Shown: positions 52,896-61,464, counted from the first letter of the stretch. The stretch: 64,000 nt of DNA from an uncultured bacterium (GCA_905215805.1 CAJMRL010000009.1:1-64000); one strand, 5' to 3'. Translations and numbers: made by a program. Notes: a model not told the origin generated them from the letters alone.

Positions 52896-54224
52896 TTGAA
52901 TAAAATCAAAAAGAGTATTATCTTATCTGTTCTTTCTGCAGCCGCATCTTTTGGCACTACAGCTTTTGCAGCTGATTTAAGCGGCTGGGCAGTTTCGGAA
53001 TATCAGGCGGCAAATGAAGCCGGTCTTTGTTCATATGCTGTTGTTTCAAGCAATATGACAGAAAATATTACGAGACAGGAGTTCTGCGAACTTACAGTTA
53101 ATCTTTATAAGAAACTTACTAACGATTATGACTTGATAGTACCCGAAAATTCACCTTTTGTTGACACTGATAATTTAGCGGTCAAGCAGGCATATTGCTA
53201 TGGTATAGTTTCCGGAACAGATGAAAATAAGTTTACACCTGATCGTTTGGTCACAAGGGAGGAGATGGCGAAGATGCTCGTAAGCACTCTTACCGCCGGC
53301 GATGCGTCATTCAATCTTTCTGACGGATCTGACTCAGACGTACTCGACAGCTTCGCCGACGGTTCAGAAGTAAGCTCATGGGCTAAGTCTTCGGTTATTA
53401 CAATGCTCAACTACTCGCTTATGAACGGTGTAACTGATACATATTTTAAACCTTCGGGAGCTACAACCCGCGAGCAGGCTATAGCAAGCATCAATCGTTC
53501 ATATAATCAGTTCGGAAGTAATGACTATACACTCGAGCTTCCGCAAATCACACTTCCTTCGGATGATGCGACAATTGAAGCAGGTCCTTTTGACATTGAG
53601 TGGACACAAACTCCAAATGCTCAAAACTACACTGTTATCATAAAAAATGACGAAGGTGAGGCTGTTATATGGACAGACACCACCGATACATCAATCACAA
53701 TTGACGCTGCGTGGATGGAGACGAATAAAAATTATTCAATTATCGTAGGAGCTACTCTTCCTGATAATTCTGAATGTTTCAGCGTGCCTGTTGATTTTAA
53801 ATATAAGGCAAGCGCTAATTCTTCAAAAACAGAATCCGAATATGTCGCGTCAAATCCTAAAGCTCAGGCACTTATAGATACTGCAGCACAGTATTTGGGC
53901 GTTCCGTATGTTTGGGGAGGCTCATCTCCGAGCGGTTTTGACTGCTCAGGCTTTGTACAGTATGTATGCAAGCAAAACGGAATTACTATTCCAAGAGTAG
54001 CTGATGACCAGTATCACGGTCCCGGGACTTCAGTTTCCAAGAGTCAGTTGCAGCCGGGAGATCTCGTATTCTTTGGGTCCGGCGGTTATGCAACTCATGT
54101 CGGTATGTATGTCGGAAATGGTACTATGATACACGCTCCTTCAACAGGAAAGAATATCATGTACACATCAATAAATTCAGATTATTACACATCGCGTTAT
54201 CTTGGCGCAAAACGTGTATATTAA
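52896..54224 (+). CDS. Secreted SLH-domain protein with NlpC/P60 endopeptidase
   Basis: A 442-residue exported cell-wall enzyme. Signal peptide about 1-26 (ending AFA). Three SLH-like repeats follow (about 27-205), with SPFVDTDNLAVKQAYCYGIV then FTPDRLVTREEMAKML as the clearest; they should hold it to wall polysaccharide. A fibronectin/Ig-like strand domain is at about 215-305. The NlpC/P60 peptidase (about 325-442) has Cys350 in SGFDCSGF, His401 in ATHVGMYVG and His413 in IHAP, a full triad. The start is TTG with AAAGGAGAG. Probably cuts peptide stems of peptidoglycan during growth or division. Confidence 0.92.
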   Translation: MNKIKKSIILSVLSAAASFGTTAFAADLSGWAVSEYQAANEAGLCSYAVVSSNMTENITRQEFCELTVNLYKKLTNDYDLIVPENSPFVDTDNLAVKQAYCYGIVSGTDENKFTPDRLVTREEMAKMLVSTLTAGDASFNLSDGSDSDVLDSFADGSEVSSWAKSSVITMLNYSLMNGVTDTYFKPSGATTREQAIASINRSYNQFGSNDYTLELPQITLPSDDATIEAGPFDIEWTQTPNAQNYTVIIKNDEGEAVIWTDTTDTSITIDAAWMETNKNYSIIVGATLPDNSECFSVPVDFKYKASANSSKTESEYVASNPKAQALIDTAAQYLGVPYVWGGSSPSGFDCSGFVQYVCKQNGITIPRVADDQYHGPGTSVSKSQLQPGDLVFFGSGGYATHVGMYVGNGTMIHAPSTGKNIMYTSINSDYYTSRYLGAKRVY

Positions 54225-54231
54225 AAATATT

Positions 54232-54256
54232 CCCTCCCCGATTGGGGAGGGTTTTT
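54232..54256 (+). terminator. Terminator of the SLH-NlpC/P60 gene
   Basis: Stem CCCTCCCC/GGGGAGGG (54232-54251) followed by five T. Confidence 0.92.
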
Positions 54257-54262
54257 GTTTAT

Positions 54263-54297
54263 ATAAAAAACGCCTCCGGCACATACCGAAAGCGTTT
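54263..54297 (-). terminator. Terminator of the sortase operon
   Basis: A 12-base stem (54268-54279 with 54286-54297) with two G-U pairs on the minus strand, followed there by six T. Confidence 0.8.
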
Positions 54298-54301
54298 CTT
54301 T

Positions 54302-55078
54302 TTATTCATAAACTCTTTTTGCCACCACTACAAACCTTTCATCATTTGTATTATATGAGCAAGTAGATAAAGTAAGCAGCTTATCTCCGTACCTTACACT
54401 TTCGCCGGTATCATACAAAGAATTATCCTTTACATTTTCTATGTATTCCTCAAACTCTTCTTCATCTGCTGCATTTGTAAATTCATAATACCTAAAATCG
54501 GAATCATGCTTCGCATAAAAAGCTCCTATCACACGGTATTTCCCCTGCTCATACAACGTATCGAATTGGATATCTCCATACTGTTCAAAAAAAGCCTTAT
54601 CATCGTATTTAAGCAGTGCGGAAAACATTGTTCCGTCCTTCATATTATGTCCGTATATAATAAGATTTGTACTCCTGACCATGTCGCATTCATAATCCAA
54701 AAACGGCAGACCGCTATACTGCTTCTCCTTTTCAAAATTATGGTGCATATAAAAATCATTTCCTGTATTGGTATACATAACAGGATAATCAATATCCGTA
54801 CCATCCACTTTAAGCCAGCCTACCATATCGTTATTCTGTTCATAAAGAGGATAATATTTGCTCATCATCCCGTTGTCCATATAAGTTATTATCTCTTTCT
54901 CCTGACCGTCCTGTGACTGCACTGTATCCGCTTTTGTCTGCTCCTCTACCTTTTCCCTAAGCTGAGAAATATCATTTTGAGCAGTATGAGAGTTATAATA
55001 ATACATACCGATATACGCAGCGCAGCCCAGAAAAATCAAAAGAGAAAGGATCTCTATAATCAAGCGCTTATTTTTCAC
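54302..55078 (-). CDS. srtB: Class B sortase
   Basis: A transpeptidase that cuts a sorting signal and joins the protein to the cell wall. The 258 residues have an N-terminal membrane anchor (about 5-27) and a sortase barrel with His144 in IIYGHNM, the catalytic Cys240 in TLSTCSY and Arg248 in ERFVVVAKR. DMVGWLKVDGTDIDYPVM is the class B N-terminal signature. The start is GTG with AAAGGAAG upstream. It follows the NPKTG protein by 27 bases, the natural substrate candidate. Confidence 0.93.
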   Translation of the reverse strand: MKNKRLIIEILSLLIFLGCAAYIGMYYYNSHTAQNDISQLREKVEEQTKADTVQSQDGQEKEIITYMDNGMMSKYYPLYEQNNDMVGWLKVDGTDIDYPVMYTNTGNDFYMHHNFEKEKQYSGLPFLDYECDMVRSTNLIIYGHNMKDGTMFSALLKYDDKAFFEQYGDIQFDTLYEQGKYRVIGAFYAKHDSDFRYYEFTNAADEEEFEEYIENVKDNSLYDTGESVRYGDKLLTLSTCSYNTNDERFVVVAKRVYE

Positions 55079-55105
55079 TCGATGCTTCCTTTCTCTTAAA
55101 ATATA

Positions 55106-56395
55106 TTAATCGTTCTTTTTATTTTTGCGTCTGTCTATCTCGGTAAAAGCAAACAATCCGAGTCCAAAAACTCCGACAACAGATAATCCTGCGATGGGTG
55201 TTGTATCTCCTGTTTTAGGATTTGTCTTTGCCGCAGTTGCTCTTGGGGTGGATGTCGGCCTTGTTGTGGCTCTTGCTCGCGGAGTCGATGCAGGTCTTGT
55301 TGTGGCTCTTGCTCGCGTAGTCGATGTAGGCCTTGTTGTAGCTTTTGCTGACGCTGTACTGTAAGGCTTAAGATTTACTCTGTCTTCATACTCAAGTGTT
55401 TCACCTTCGAGAAGATTCAAAACATAACTTGACACGCCGCTGTTATCACTTGTATCATTATCATCCTTAAGTCTTATACTTGTTTTAAGCTCACCATTGG
55501 AATCATATACTCTTACCATTCCGCTTCCCGTAGCAGTATATCTTCCAGGCTGAATATCATCCGATTTTCCTACTCTCTTTACGCCGCCGCTCTTCAGCAC
55601 AACCGGCGATGCTGTAGGCTCAGGTTCCGGAGTATCTTCAGGCACTGCCGTTGATACAGGCGGAATAGTCTTTAACGGGAGAGGAGTTTCAGCTGAAACT
55701 GCCACAGCCGGAGTTGCTGCTATGTAAGGTGTGGCTGTCGGGCGACGAGTAGCTATAGGTGTTGGAGTTGCTGTTTCCTCTGTCGGTCTTGAAACTATAC
55801 TCCAATCAATATCCTCAAGCTTTGAAAGCTCTGACGCTGTTATTCCTGACGGAACTGTTACAGTTACAGTATATACCTTAGTCTCGCTGTCCGACTGTGT
55901 ATTCATACGTCCTATATATAGATCCTCTGTATATTTATTGTTGTTCAAATACACATATCTTCCGTCAAGCTCTGTAGAATAAACGATATCATTAGACGCG
56001 TCTGTAATTTTTATATCATACTTGTCCAGTATTGTTCCTTCTATACTCTTTACCGGTTCCGGACTGGAGGACGGATTAACGCTTGGAGTCGGGGTCGAGC
56101 GCACATTTGAATCGGCCGACAATCTTAAATACATATCAACCTTCATATCGTCTTCATTGTCACTCTTTATAGTAATAACTTGGCTTACCGTTCTCTTCTT
56201 TACCGTAAGTGAATCAAGCTCAGTCATCAAACCGGAAATACTTTTTGAAGTCTCGTCACCGCTGCTATACTGATATGTAACATTTTTTCCCGAAGAATTT
56301 GTTACCGTTACATTTGACTCAGAAGCCGCATACGCGCTTACAGCAATTCCGGAAACAATTACCGCGGCTGATGATATTGCAATAAATTTCTTCAT
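55106..56395 (-). CDS. Cell-wall-anchored protein with NPKTG sorting signal
   Basis: A 429-residue surface protein with a signal peptide (about 1-24, ending AYAA), an N-terminal beta-rich domain (about 25-200), a Thr/Pro-rich spacer, a second domain (about 270-345, with IQPGRYTATGSG and ETLEYEDRVNL), a Thr/Arg/Ala/Pro repeat stalk of 12-residue units, and a C-terminal sorting signal: NPKTG at residues 392-396, a hydrophobic helix and a basic tail. The ATG at 56395 follows AAGGAAGCGAG. NPKTG is close to the NPQTN-like sites used by class B sortases, and srtB is the next gene. Ligand unknown. Confidence 0.85.
   Translation of the reverse strand: MKKFIAISSAAVIVSGIAVSAYAASESNVTVTNSSGKNVTYQYSSGDETSKSISGLMTELDSLTVKKRTVSQVITIKSDNEDDMKVDMYLRLSADSNVRSTPTPSVNPSSSPEPVKSIEGTILDKYDIKITDASNDIVYSTELDGRYVYLNNNKYTEDLYIGRMNTQSDSETKVYTVTVTVPSGITASELSKLEDIDWSIVSRPTEETATPTPIATRRPTATPYIAATPAVAVSAETPLPLKTIPPVSTAVPEDTPEPEPTASPVVLKSGGVKRVGKSDDIQPGRYTATGSGMVRVYDSNGELKTSIRLKDDNDTSDNSGVSSYVLNLLEGETLEYEDRVNLKPYSTASAKATTRPTSTTRARATTRPASTPRARATTRPTSTPRATAAKTNPKTGDTTPIAGLSVVGVFGLGLFAFTEIDRRKNKKND
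55245..55352. repeat. Three 36-base tandem repeats inside the NPKTG protein gene
   Basis: Units begin at 55245, 55281 and 55317 and are about 80-90 percent alike. They encode the 12-residue unit (RARATTRP-T/A-STP) of the wall-spanning stalk. Such repeats change copy number by slippage, altering stalk length. Confidence 0.88.
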
Positions 56396-56435
56396 CAAAT
56401 CTCGCTTCCTTTTTAATATTATTAAACACCTGTAT

Positions 56436-56464
56436 ATTATAACATATTTTTTTTCGTTTGTCAC
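56436..56464 (-). promoter_or_regulatory. Promoter of the NPKTG protein-srtB operon
   Basis: On the minus strand GTGACA (56459-56464), 17 bases, TATAAT (56436-56441), about 40 bases upstream of the ATG. Confidence 0.7.
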
Positions 56465-56641
56465 TATATTTTTGAAAAAAAATCGAATAAATTTTATAAA
56501 AATTTCTACACTGCTATTATAATATCCGTATAGTATTATATGCCGACTGTTAAATATCGTTAATTTGATACTTGATTTTTATTATTTTTTTAACTTTTAC
56601 ATAAATTTTTGATAAATTTTATAAATAACACAAAATACCTC

Positions 56642-56670
56642 TTGAAAAATTAATAAAGTTGTTGTATAAT
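56642..56670 (+). promoter_or_regulatory. Promoter of the candidate small RNA
   Basis: TTGAAA (56642-56647), 17 bases, TATAAT (56665-56670). The transcript should start near 56677. No protein gene lies downstream on this strand. Confidence 0.72.
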
Positions 56671-56676
56671 ATAATT

Positions 56677-56744
56677 AACATTGTTTGTTACAATGTTACA
56701 TTCATATAAAAAGAACCGCCGACTAGCCAACGGCGGTTTTTTTT
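56677..56744 (+). ncRNA. Candidate small RNA, about 68 nucleotides
   Basis: A stand-alone transcription unit between two minus-strand genes. From the expected start, a perfect seven-pair hairpin AACATTG/CAATGTT (56677-56683 with 56691-56697) opens the RNA. A short single-stranded A/T-rich link follows. An eight-pair terminator stem AACCGCCG/CGGCGGTT (56714-56721 with 56731-56738) ends in a run of T. There is no start codon with a ribosome site. It matches no RNA family I recognise; a trans-acting regulatory RNA is the simplest reading. Alternatively this is a relic of a lost gene's leader. Confidence 0.5.
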
Positions 56745-56788
56745 CATTTGCAAAGCATAAATTTAAGCCGCAATAAAATAGGCCTTGC

Positions 56789-56818
56789 AAAAAAAGAGCC
56801 GCCCACAGGGCAGCTCTT
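56789..56818 (-). terminator. Terminator of icd
   Basis: Stem AAGAGC with its complement extended by CCC/GGG pairs (56794-56818), followed on the minus strand by seven T. Confidence 0.85.
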
Positions 56819-56838
56819 GGATTATACACAGCAGCTTA

Positions 56839-58053
56839 TTACATAAGCTTTGAAAGACGCTCGTTTACAGCCTCAAGGAATTCCTTTGTATTTACCTTTT
56901 TCTTGTTTTCAAGCTTTGAAAGCAAATACAAATCGCCTGTCATAACTCCGTCCTCTATTGTTTCTATCGTTGCCTTTTCAAGATTATCAGCGTATCTCAC
57001 AAGCTCCGGAAGATTGTCAAGCTCTCCTCTCTTTCTGAAAGCGCCCGACCATGCAAATATCGTTGCAACAGAATTTGTCGATGTTTCTTCACCCTTAAGA
57101 TACTTATAATAATGACGCTGTACTGTTCCGTGTGCAGCCTCATATTCATAATTTCCGTCCGGAGATACAAGAACAGATGTCATCATTGCAAGCGAGCCAT
57201 ATGCCGTAGCTACCATATCGCTCATAACATCTCCGTCGTAGTTCTTGCATGCCCAGATATATCCGCCCTCTGAGCGGATAACTCTTGCCACTGCATCATC
57301 GATAAGAGTATAGAAATACTCTATTCCCGCCGCATCAAACTTATCCTTATATTCATTCTCAAAAATTTCCGCAAATATATCCTTAAATCTATGGTCATAC
57401 TTCTTTGAAATTGTATCCTTTGTTGCAAACCATACATCCTTTTTCTGGTCAAGCGCATAATTAAAGCATGCTCTTGCAAAGCTTGAAATAGAGTCGTCCC
57501 GGTTATGCAACCCCTGAATTATTCCGCTGCTCTCTTTAAATTCATGTATAGTTTCTCTTGTTTCATTTCCGTCCTTATCGGTATAAACAAGCTCTGCTTT
57601 TCCTCCGGCAGGAACCTGCATCTCAACATTTTTATAAACATCTCCATAAGCATGACGCGCGATGGTTATAGGCTTTGTCCATGTAGGAATGTATGGTGTG
57701 ATTCCCTTAACAAGAATCGGAGTTCTGAATACTGTACCATCAAGAAGCGCACGTATTGTACCATTTGGCGATTTCCACATTTCCTTAAGATTATACTCCG
57801 GCATTCTTGCCGCATTTGGAGTAATTGTAGCGCATTTTACCGCAACACCGTACTTTTTTGTTGCCTCTGCGCTTTCAAATGTAACCTTATCGTCTGTTTC
57901 ATTTCTGTGCACAAGACCCAAGTCATAGTATTCTGACTTCAAATCAACATAAGGCGTAATAAGTATATCCTTTATCCACTGCCAGATAACTCTTGTCATT
58001 TCATCGCCGTCCATCTCGACAAGCGGCGTTTTCATCTTAATTTTTTCAGCCAT
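56839..58053 (-). CDS. icd: NADP-dependent isocitrate dehydrogenase (eukaryote-like type)
   Basis: Oxidises isocitrate to 2-oxoglutarate, mainly for glutamate synthesis in a fermenting cell. The sequence is of the homodimeric eukaryote-like subfamily II: MDGDEMTRVIWQWIKD, SPNGTIRALLDGTVFR as isocitrate-binding loop, KPITIARHAYGDVYK and the NADP region AAHGTVQRHYYKYLKG. The 404 residues fit. The ATG at 58053 is chosen since AGGAGG is seven bases before it; an ATG two codons earlier is only one base from that site. A terminator-like hairpin sits immediately upstream. Confidence 0.95.
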   Translation of the reverse strand: MAEKIKMKTPLVEMDGDEMTRVIWQWIKDILITPYVDLKSEYYDLGLVHRNETDDKVTFESAEATKKYGVAVKCATITPNAARMPEYNLKEMWKSPNGTIRALLDGTVFRTPILVKGITPYIPTWTKPITIARHAYGDVYKNVEMQVPAGGKAELVYTDKDGNETRETIHEFKESSGIIQGLHNRDDSISSFARACFNYALDQKKDVWFATKDTISKKYDHRFKDIFAEIFENEYKDKFDAAGIEYFYTLIDDAVARVIRSEGGYIWACKNYDGDVMSDMVATAYGSLAMMTSVLVSPDGNYEYEAAHGTVQRHYYKYLKGEETSTNSVATIFAWSGAFRKRGELDNLPELVRYADNLEKATIETIEDGVMTGDLYLLSKLENKKKVNTKEFLEAVNERLSKLM

Positions 58054-58075
58054 TTTCATTCCTCCTAAAAATTAT

Positions 58076-58103
58076 AAAAAGGGATTTCCCCTAAGCAAAT
58101 CCC
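58076..58103 (-). terminator. Terminator-like hairpin in the icd leader
   Basis: Stem GGGATTT/AAATCCC (58081-58087 with 58097-58103) followed on the minus strand by TTTTTA, 23 bases before the icd ATG. It can end the SpoVB-like transcript, but it also lies downstream of the predicted icd promoter, so it may attenuate icd. Confidence 0.68.
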
Positions 58104-58121
58104 CCTCATTAGTTATTAATT

Positions 58122-58150
58122 ATAATATCATTATTTCATTATTTTGTCAA
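58122..58150 (-). promoter_or_regulatory. Promoter of icd
   Basis: On the minus strand TTGACA (58145-58150), 17 bases, TATTAT (58122-58127). The -35 lies inside the last codons of the SpoVB-like gene. Confidence 0.62.
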
Positions 58151-59635
58151 GTATGTTTTTGTTCTGTTATTAAATATATACATAATCAACAAATACAGCG
58201 TTCCGCCTATCATACAAACCGCTGCCGTTGAAATAAAGCTGCCATCCGAATATCCCTTTGCAAAGCTTACCGCTGCCGCCATGACTCCTCCGGCAGCAAG
58301 AGGTTTTGCCACCGCCGATATTATTCCGGTTTTTATCCCGGCGATTTTCTTAAGCATAATAATGTCAGCTCCCATCACAAGAGCAAATACAATGTTAGAG
58401 CTTATCGCCGCTCCGTATATATTGTATTGAGGCTTGCCAACAAAATACCATACCAATCCCAGCTTTAAAATCCCTCCGAATATCATCACAACGTTAGGAA
58501 GTATTATTCTTCCGCACGCCTGAAGTGCCGAAGACATCATTTGTATCACACTTAAACAAACTACGCACGGAGCAAGCATTTTCAGCATAAATGCCGATGA
58601 CGTGTTCTTAAATAGAATATTTAAAATTTCTTCCGGCATGATGTACATTATAACAGCGCATGGAACGCTTATAAATAAAGTAAGCTCTAATCCTGAATGT
58701 ACGGGACGCTGAGCTTTTTTTAAGTCTCCTGACGCTACCGCGGACGCAGTTGCAGAAAGCATACTTACTCCTATAGTACCAAGTATTCCCACCGGCAGGT
58801 TAAATACTGTCATTGCATAGCCTGTATACGCACCATATAAAAAACGTGCTTCTTCCTCTGATAGTCCGCTTGCAAGAAGCCTATTCCTCAAAACCGATGT
58901 ATCCGTTACAGAAATTACATTTGAAACTACAGCTGTTATAAGTATCGGCAAAGCAACGCCTATAATTTCCTTAGCTGCCTGTCTTTTTTCCTCCATTGTG
59001 CATTTTACCTTTATATTTCGTTTCCTTATATAATATCCCGCCATAAGAATAGCCGTAGCGATAAATTCTCCTGCCGTTACGCCTCCTATAGCTCCTGCCG
59101 CGCCCATGCTTTTCCCCATTTGCGAAAATACGACAGCAAGATAATACCCCGCCGCAAGCTTCACAAATGCCTCGACCACCTGTGATACCGCCGGAGGTAT
59201 CATATCCGACGCTCCATGAAAAAAGCTTTTATACGCCGCTCCTGCTGCGACAAAAAATATGGACGGCGCTATTATCCTTATCGCCTGAGCAGCAGACGGT
59301 TCTTTCATCGCCGCCGCAAAAAAATCCGCTCCGATATATATCGCCGCACTTGCCAAAGCACCTATTACCAAAAGAATCGATGTCGCCACTCCCGTTATGT
59401 TGTAGGCCTCCTTTTCTTCAAGCTGTGCAACATTTTTGGATACAGCCGTAGGTATTCCCGAAATTACAAAAGACAAAAACATTATGTAAACCGAAAATGC
59501 AGTATTGTATACCGCCATCCCCTCTTCACTCAGAATATAAGTAAGCGGAATTTTAAATACCGCGCCTAATATCTTTGATACTGCATTGGCGGTCATTAGT
59601 ATTACCGCTCCCGCAAAAAAGCTTTGTTTTTTCAT
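58139..59635 (-). CDS. SpoVB-like lipid/polysaccharide flippase (MOP superfamily)
   Basis: A 498-residue protein with about 14 membrane helices of the MOP exporter superfamily, the branch holding SpoVB and MurJ-type flippases. The N-terminal block ILMTANAVSKILGAVFKIPLT and the ISGIPTAVSKNVAQ turn are typical of SpoVB, which moves a lipid-linked cell-wall precursor during cortex formation. GGAGGT precedes the ATG at 59635; a start nine codons upstream has none. Whether it serves spore cortex or general wall synthesis cannot be decided. Confidence 0.85.
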   Translation of the reverse strand: MKKQSFFAGAVILMTANAVSKILGAVFKIPLTYILSEEGMAVYNTAFSVYIMFLSFVISGIPTAVSKNVAQLEEKEAYNITGVATSILLVIGALASAAIYIGADFFAAAMKEPSAAQAIRIIAPSIFFVAAGAAYKSFFHGASDMIPPAVSQVVEAFVKLAAGYYLAVVFSQMGKSMGAAGAIGGVTAGEFIATAILMAGYYIRKRNIKVKCTMEEKRQAAKEIIGVALPILITAVVSNVISVTDTSVLRNRLLASGLSEEEARFLYGAYTGYAMTVFNLPVGILGTIGVSMLSATASAVASGDLKKAQRPVHSGLELTLFISVPCAVIMYIMPEEILNILFKNTSSAFMLKMLAPCVVCLSVIQMMSSALQACGRIILPNVVMIFGGILKLGLVWYFVGKPQYNIYGAAISSNIVFALVMGADIIMLKKIAGIKTGIISAVAKPLAAGGVMAAAVSFAKGYSDGSFISTAAVCMIGGTLYLLIMYIFNNRTKTYLTK

Positions 59636-59656
59636 TTTTACCTCCGTTTTTACTGC

Positions 59657-59685
59657 TTGCAATATTATTCATCCTGTGTTATAAT
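59657..59685 (+). promoter_or_regulatory. Promoter of aroA
   Basis: TTGCAA (59657-59662), 17 bases, TATAAT (59680-59685), 52 bases before the aroA ATG. Confidence 0.72.
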
Positions 59686-59736
59686 ATGATTGTTTTATAA
59701 AAACAAGTACATAAAGACAAGCACGAGGTATTAATT

Positions 59737-61008
59737 ATGAGCTATAAAATAAATAAAATCCCATCCGCAAACGGAACTATTACCGTTCCGGGTGATAAAT
59801 CCATATCTCATCGCGCGGTTATGTTCGGTTCACTTGCCTGCGGCGATACACATATAAAAGGCTTTCTCAGAGGAGCCGATTGTCTCTCTACGATCGATTG
59901 TTTTAGGGCAATGGGAATCAAAATAGATGACGAAGGAGAACGCATAACCGTTCACGGCAAAGGATTATATGGTCTTTCAAAGCCTGATGATATTTTATAT
60001 ACCGGCAACAGCGGAACTACAACAAGACTTTTATGCGGCATCCTTTCCGGACAGGATTTTGATACCGATATTACAGGAGACGCTTCAATATGCAAGCGTC
60101 CTATGAAAAGAGTACGCGAACCGCTCTCTCTTATGGGCGCACAGCTTTCCGGAGATTACTGCCCGATACATATTTCCGGTACAAAGCTGCACGGCATAGA
60201 TTATCATATGAATGTAGCCTCTGCCCAGGTAAAGACCGCGCTTATATTAGCGGGGCTGTATGCCGATGGTCAAACGGTAATCCACGAAATACAAAAATCA
60301 CGCGACCATACGGAGCTTATGCTAAAGGCAATGGGAGCAGACATAGACGTTAATGGACTTGATATTACAGTTCGCCCCGGAAGGGAGCTTCAAGCTCAGG
60401 ATATAGAGGTTCCGGGAGATATATCCTCCGCTGCATTCTTTATGGTGCTTGGCGCAATTATGCCAAACTCCTGTATAACCATAAAAAACGTGGGCATAAA
60501 TCCATCAAGAACAGGAATCATAGATGTTATGCTTGATATGGGCGCCGATATAGAAATCACAAATAAAAGGATCGTCACCGGTGAAAGCGTTGCCGATATA
60601 ACAGTAAAAACCTCAAATCTCAACGGCACGGTCATTGGAGGAGATATAATTCCACGCCTTATAGATGAGCTGCCGATTATTGCCGTTGCCGCTGTATTCG
60701 CCGAGGGAGAAACAGTTATCAAAGACGCACAGGAGCTTAAGGTAAAGGAGACCGACAGAATACGCGCAGTCGTAGATGAATTTACAAAATGCGGCATTGA
60801 TATAACCGAAACCGCTGACGGCATGATTATACATGGCGGCAAGCCTGTTCACGGGGCTGATTTCAAAACCTACGGAGACCACCGCATGGCAATGAGCCTT
60901 ACCGTTCTTGCTCAGCTTGCGGACGGAGATTCAACCCTTGACGACAGCAATTGCGTCACTGTATCATATCCGGAATTTTTTGAACACTTCAAATCTCTCT
61001 GCAATTAA
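59737..61008 (+). CDS. aroA: 3-phosphoshikimate 1-carboxyvinyltransferase (EPSP synthase)
   Basis: Joins shikimate-3-phosphate and phosphoenolpyruvate in aromatic amino acid synthesis. The signatures are VPGDKSISHRAVMFGSLA, YTGNSGTTTRLLCGIL, the ASAQVKTALILAGLYADG segment and YGDHRMAMSL near the C-terminus. NSGTTTRL differs from the NAGTAMR of class I enzymes, so it is class II. The 423 residues are normal. GAGGT precedes the ATG. No other aro gene is in the window. Confidence 0.95.
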   Translation: MSYKINKIPSANGTITVPGDKSISHRAVMFGSLACGDTHIKGFLRGADCLSTIDCFRAMGIKIDDEGERITVHGKGLYGLSKPDDILYTGNSGTTTRLLCGILSGQDFDTDITGDASICKRPMKRVREPLSLMGAQLSGDYCPIHISGTKLHGIDYHMNVASAQVKTALILAGLYADGQTVIHEIQKSRDHTELMLKAMGADIDVNGLDITVRPGRELQAQDIEVPGDISSAAFFMVLGAIMPNSCITIKNVGINPSRTGIIDVMLDMGADIEITNKRIVTGESVADITVKTSNLNGTVIGGDIIPRLIDELPIIAVAAVFAEGETVIKDAQELKVKETDRIRAVVDEFTKCGIDITETADGMIIHGGKPVHGADFKTYGDHRMAMSLTVLAQLADGDSTLDDSNCVTVSYPEFFEHFKSLCN

Positions 61009-61065
61009 TTTTAGTTGATCTTTATAAAAATTACTTCTATTTTATGTTGATTATTTGAATACAAT

Positions 61066-61094
61066 AGTGGTTAGTTCATTCTAACCACTTTTTT
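61066..61094 (+). terminator. Terminator of aroA
   Basis: Stem GTGGTTAG/CTAACCAC (61067-61074 with 61081-61088) followed by six T. Confidence 0.9.
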
Positions 61095-61125
61095 GTTTAC
61101 ATTTTGTTCATTTTTAGTTAAAAAG

Positions 61126-61174
61126 CTGAAATGAATATAATTATATTGACATTTCAGTTAGTATATGCTAATAT
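61126..61174 (+). promoter_or_regulatory. feo promoter with overlapping inverted repeats
   Basis: TTGACA (61146-61151), 17 bases, TAATAT (61169-61174). A perfect CTGAAATG/CATTTCAG repeat (61126-61133 with 61150-61157) covers the -35; TTAG/CTAA (from 61158) brackets the spacer. It is not a classical Fur box. An iron-responsive repressor such as a DtxR-type protein is a reasonable guess. Confidence 0.6.
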
Positions 61175-61251
61175 ATATAAGCAAGATAAATCTAATGTTG
61201 TAGACGGTTTATATTATCTACAGTATGATTTTATAAAAGGAAGTGAGAATT

Positions 61252-61464
61252 ATGATGCCTTTAACATTTACAAACGTAGGTGAGACCGCTGTGATAAAAA
61301 AGGTGCGCGGAAATGACGAAGCAAGACGCTTTCTTGGAAGCTTAGGTTTTGTAGAGGGCGGAGAGATCGAGATCATTTCTGAAAATATGGGTAATCTTAT
61401 TGTGAATGTAAAAGGTTCACGCGTTGCCATAAGCAAGGAAATGGCATGTAAAATTATAGTATAA
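61252..61464 (+). CDS. feoA: FeoA-domain protein (first copy)
   Basis: A small SH3-like protein, 70 residues, that helps the FeoB ferrous iron transporter. The pattern LTFTNVGETAVIKKV, then ARRFLGSLGFVEGGEIEI and a final ISKEMACKIIV is typical. The ATG at 61252 follows AAGGAAGTGAG; ATG at 61255 is an alternative. Two FeoA copies before feoB are common in Clostridia. Confidence 0.9.
   Translation: MMPLTFTNVGETAVIKKVRGNDEARRFLGSLGFVEGGEIEIISENMGNLIVNVKGSRVAISKEMACKIIV

Noticed and set aside
55245..55352. CRISPR-like short repeats
   Set aside because: The 36-base units are contiguous without spacers and encode a repeated protein stalk.
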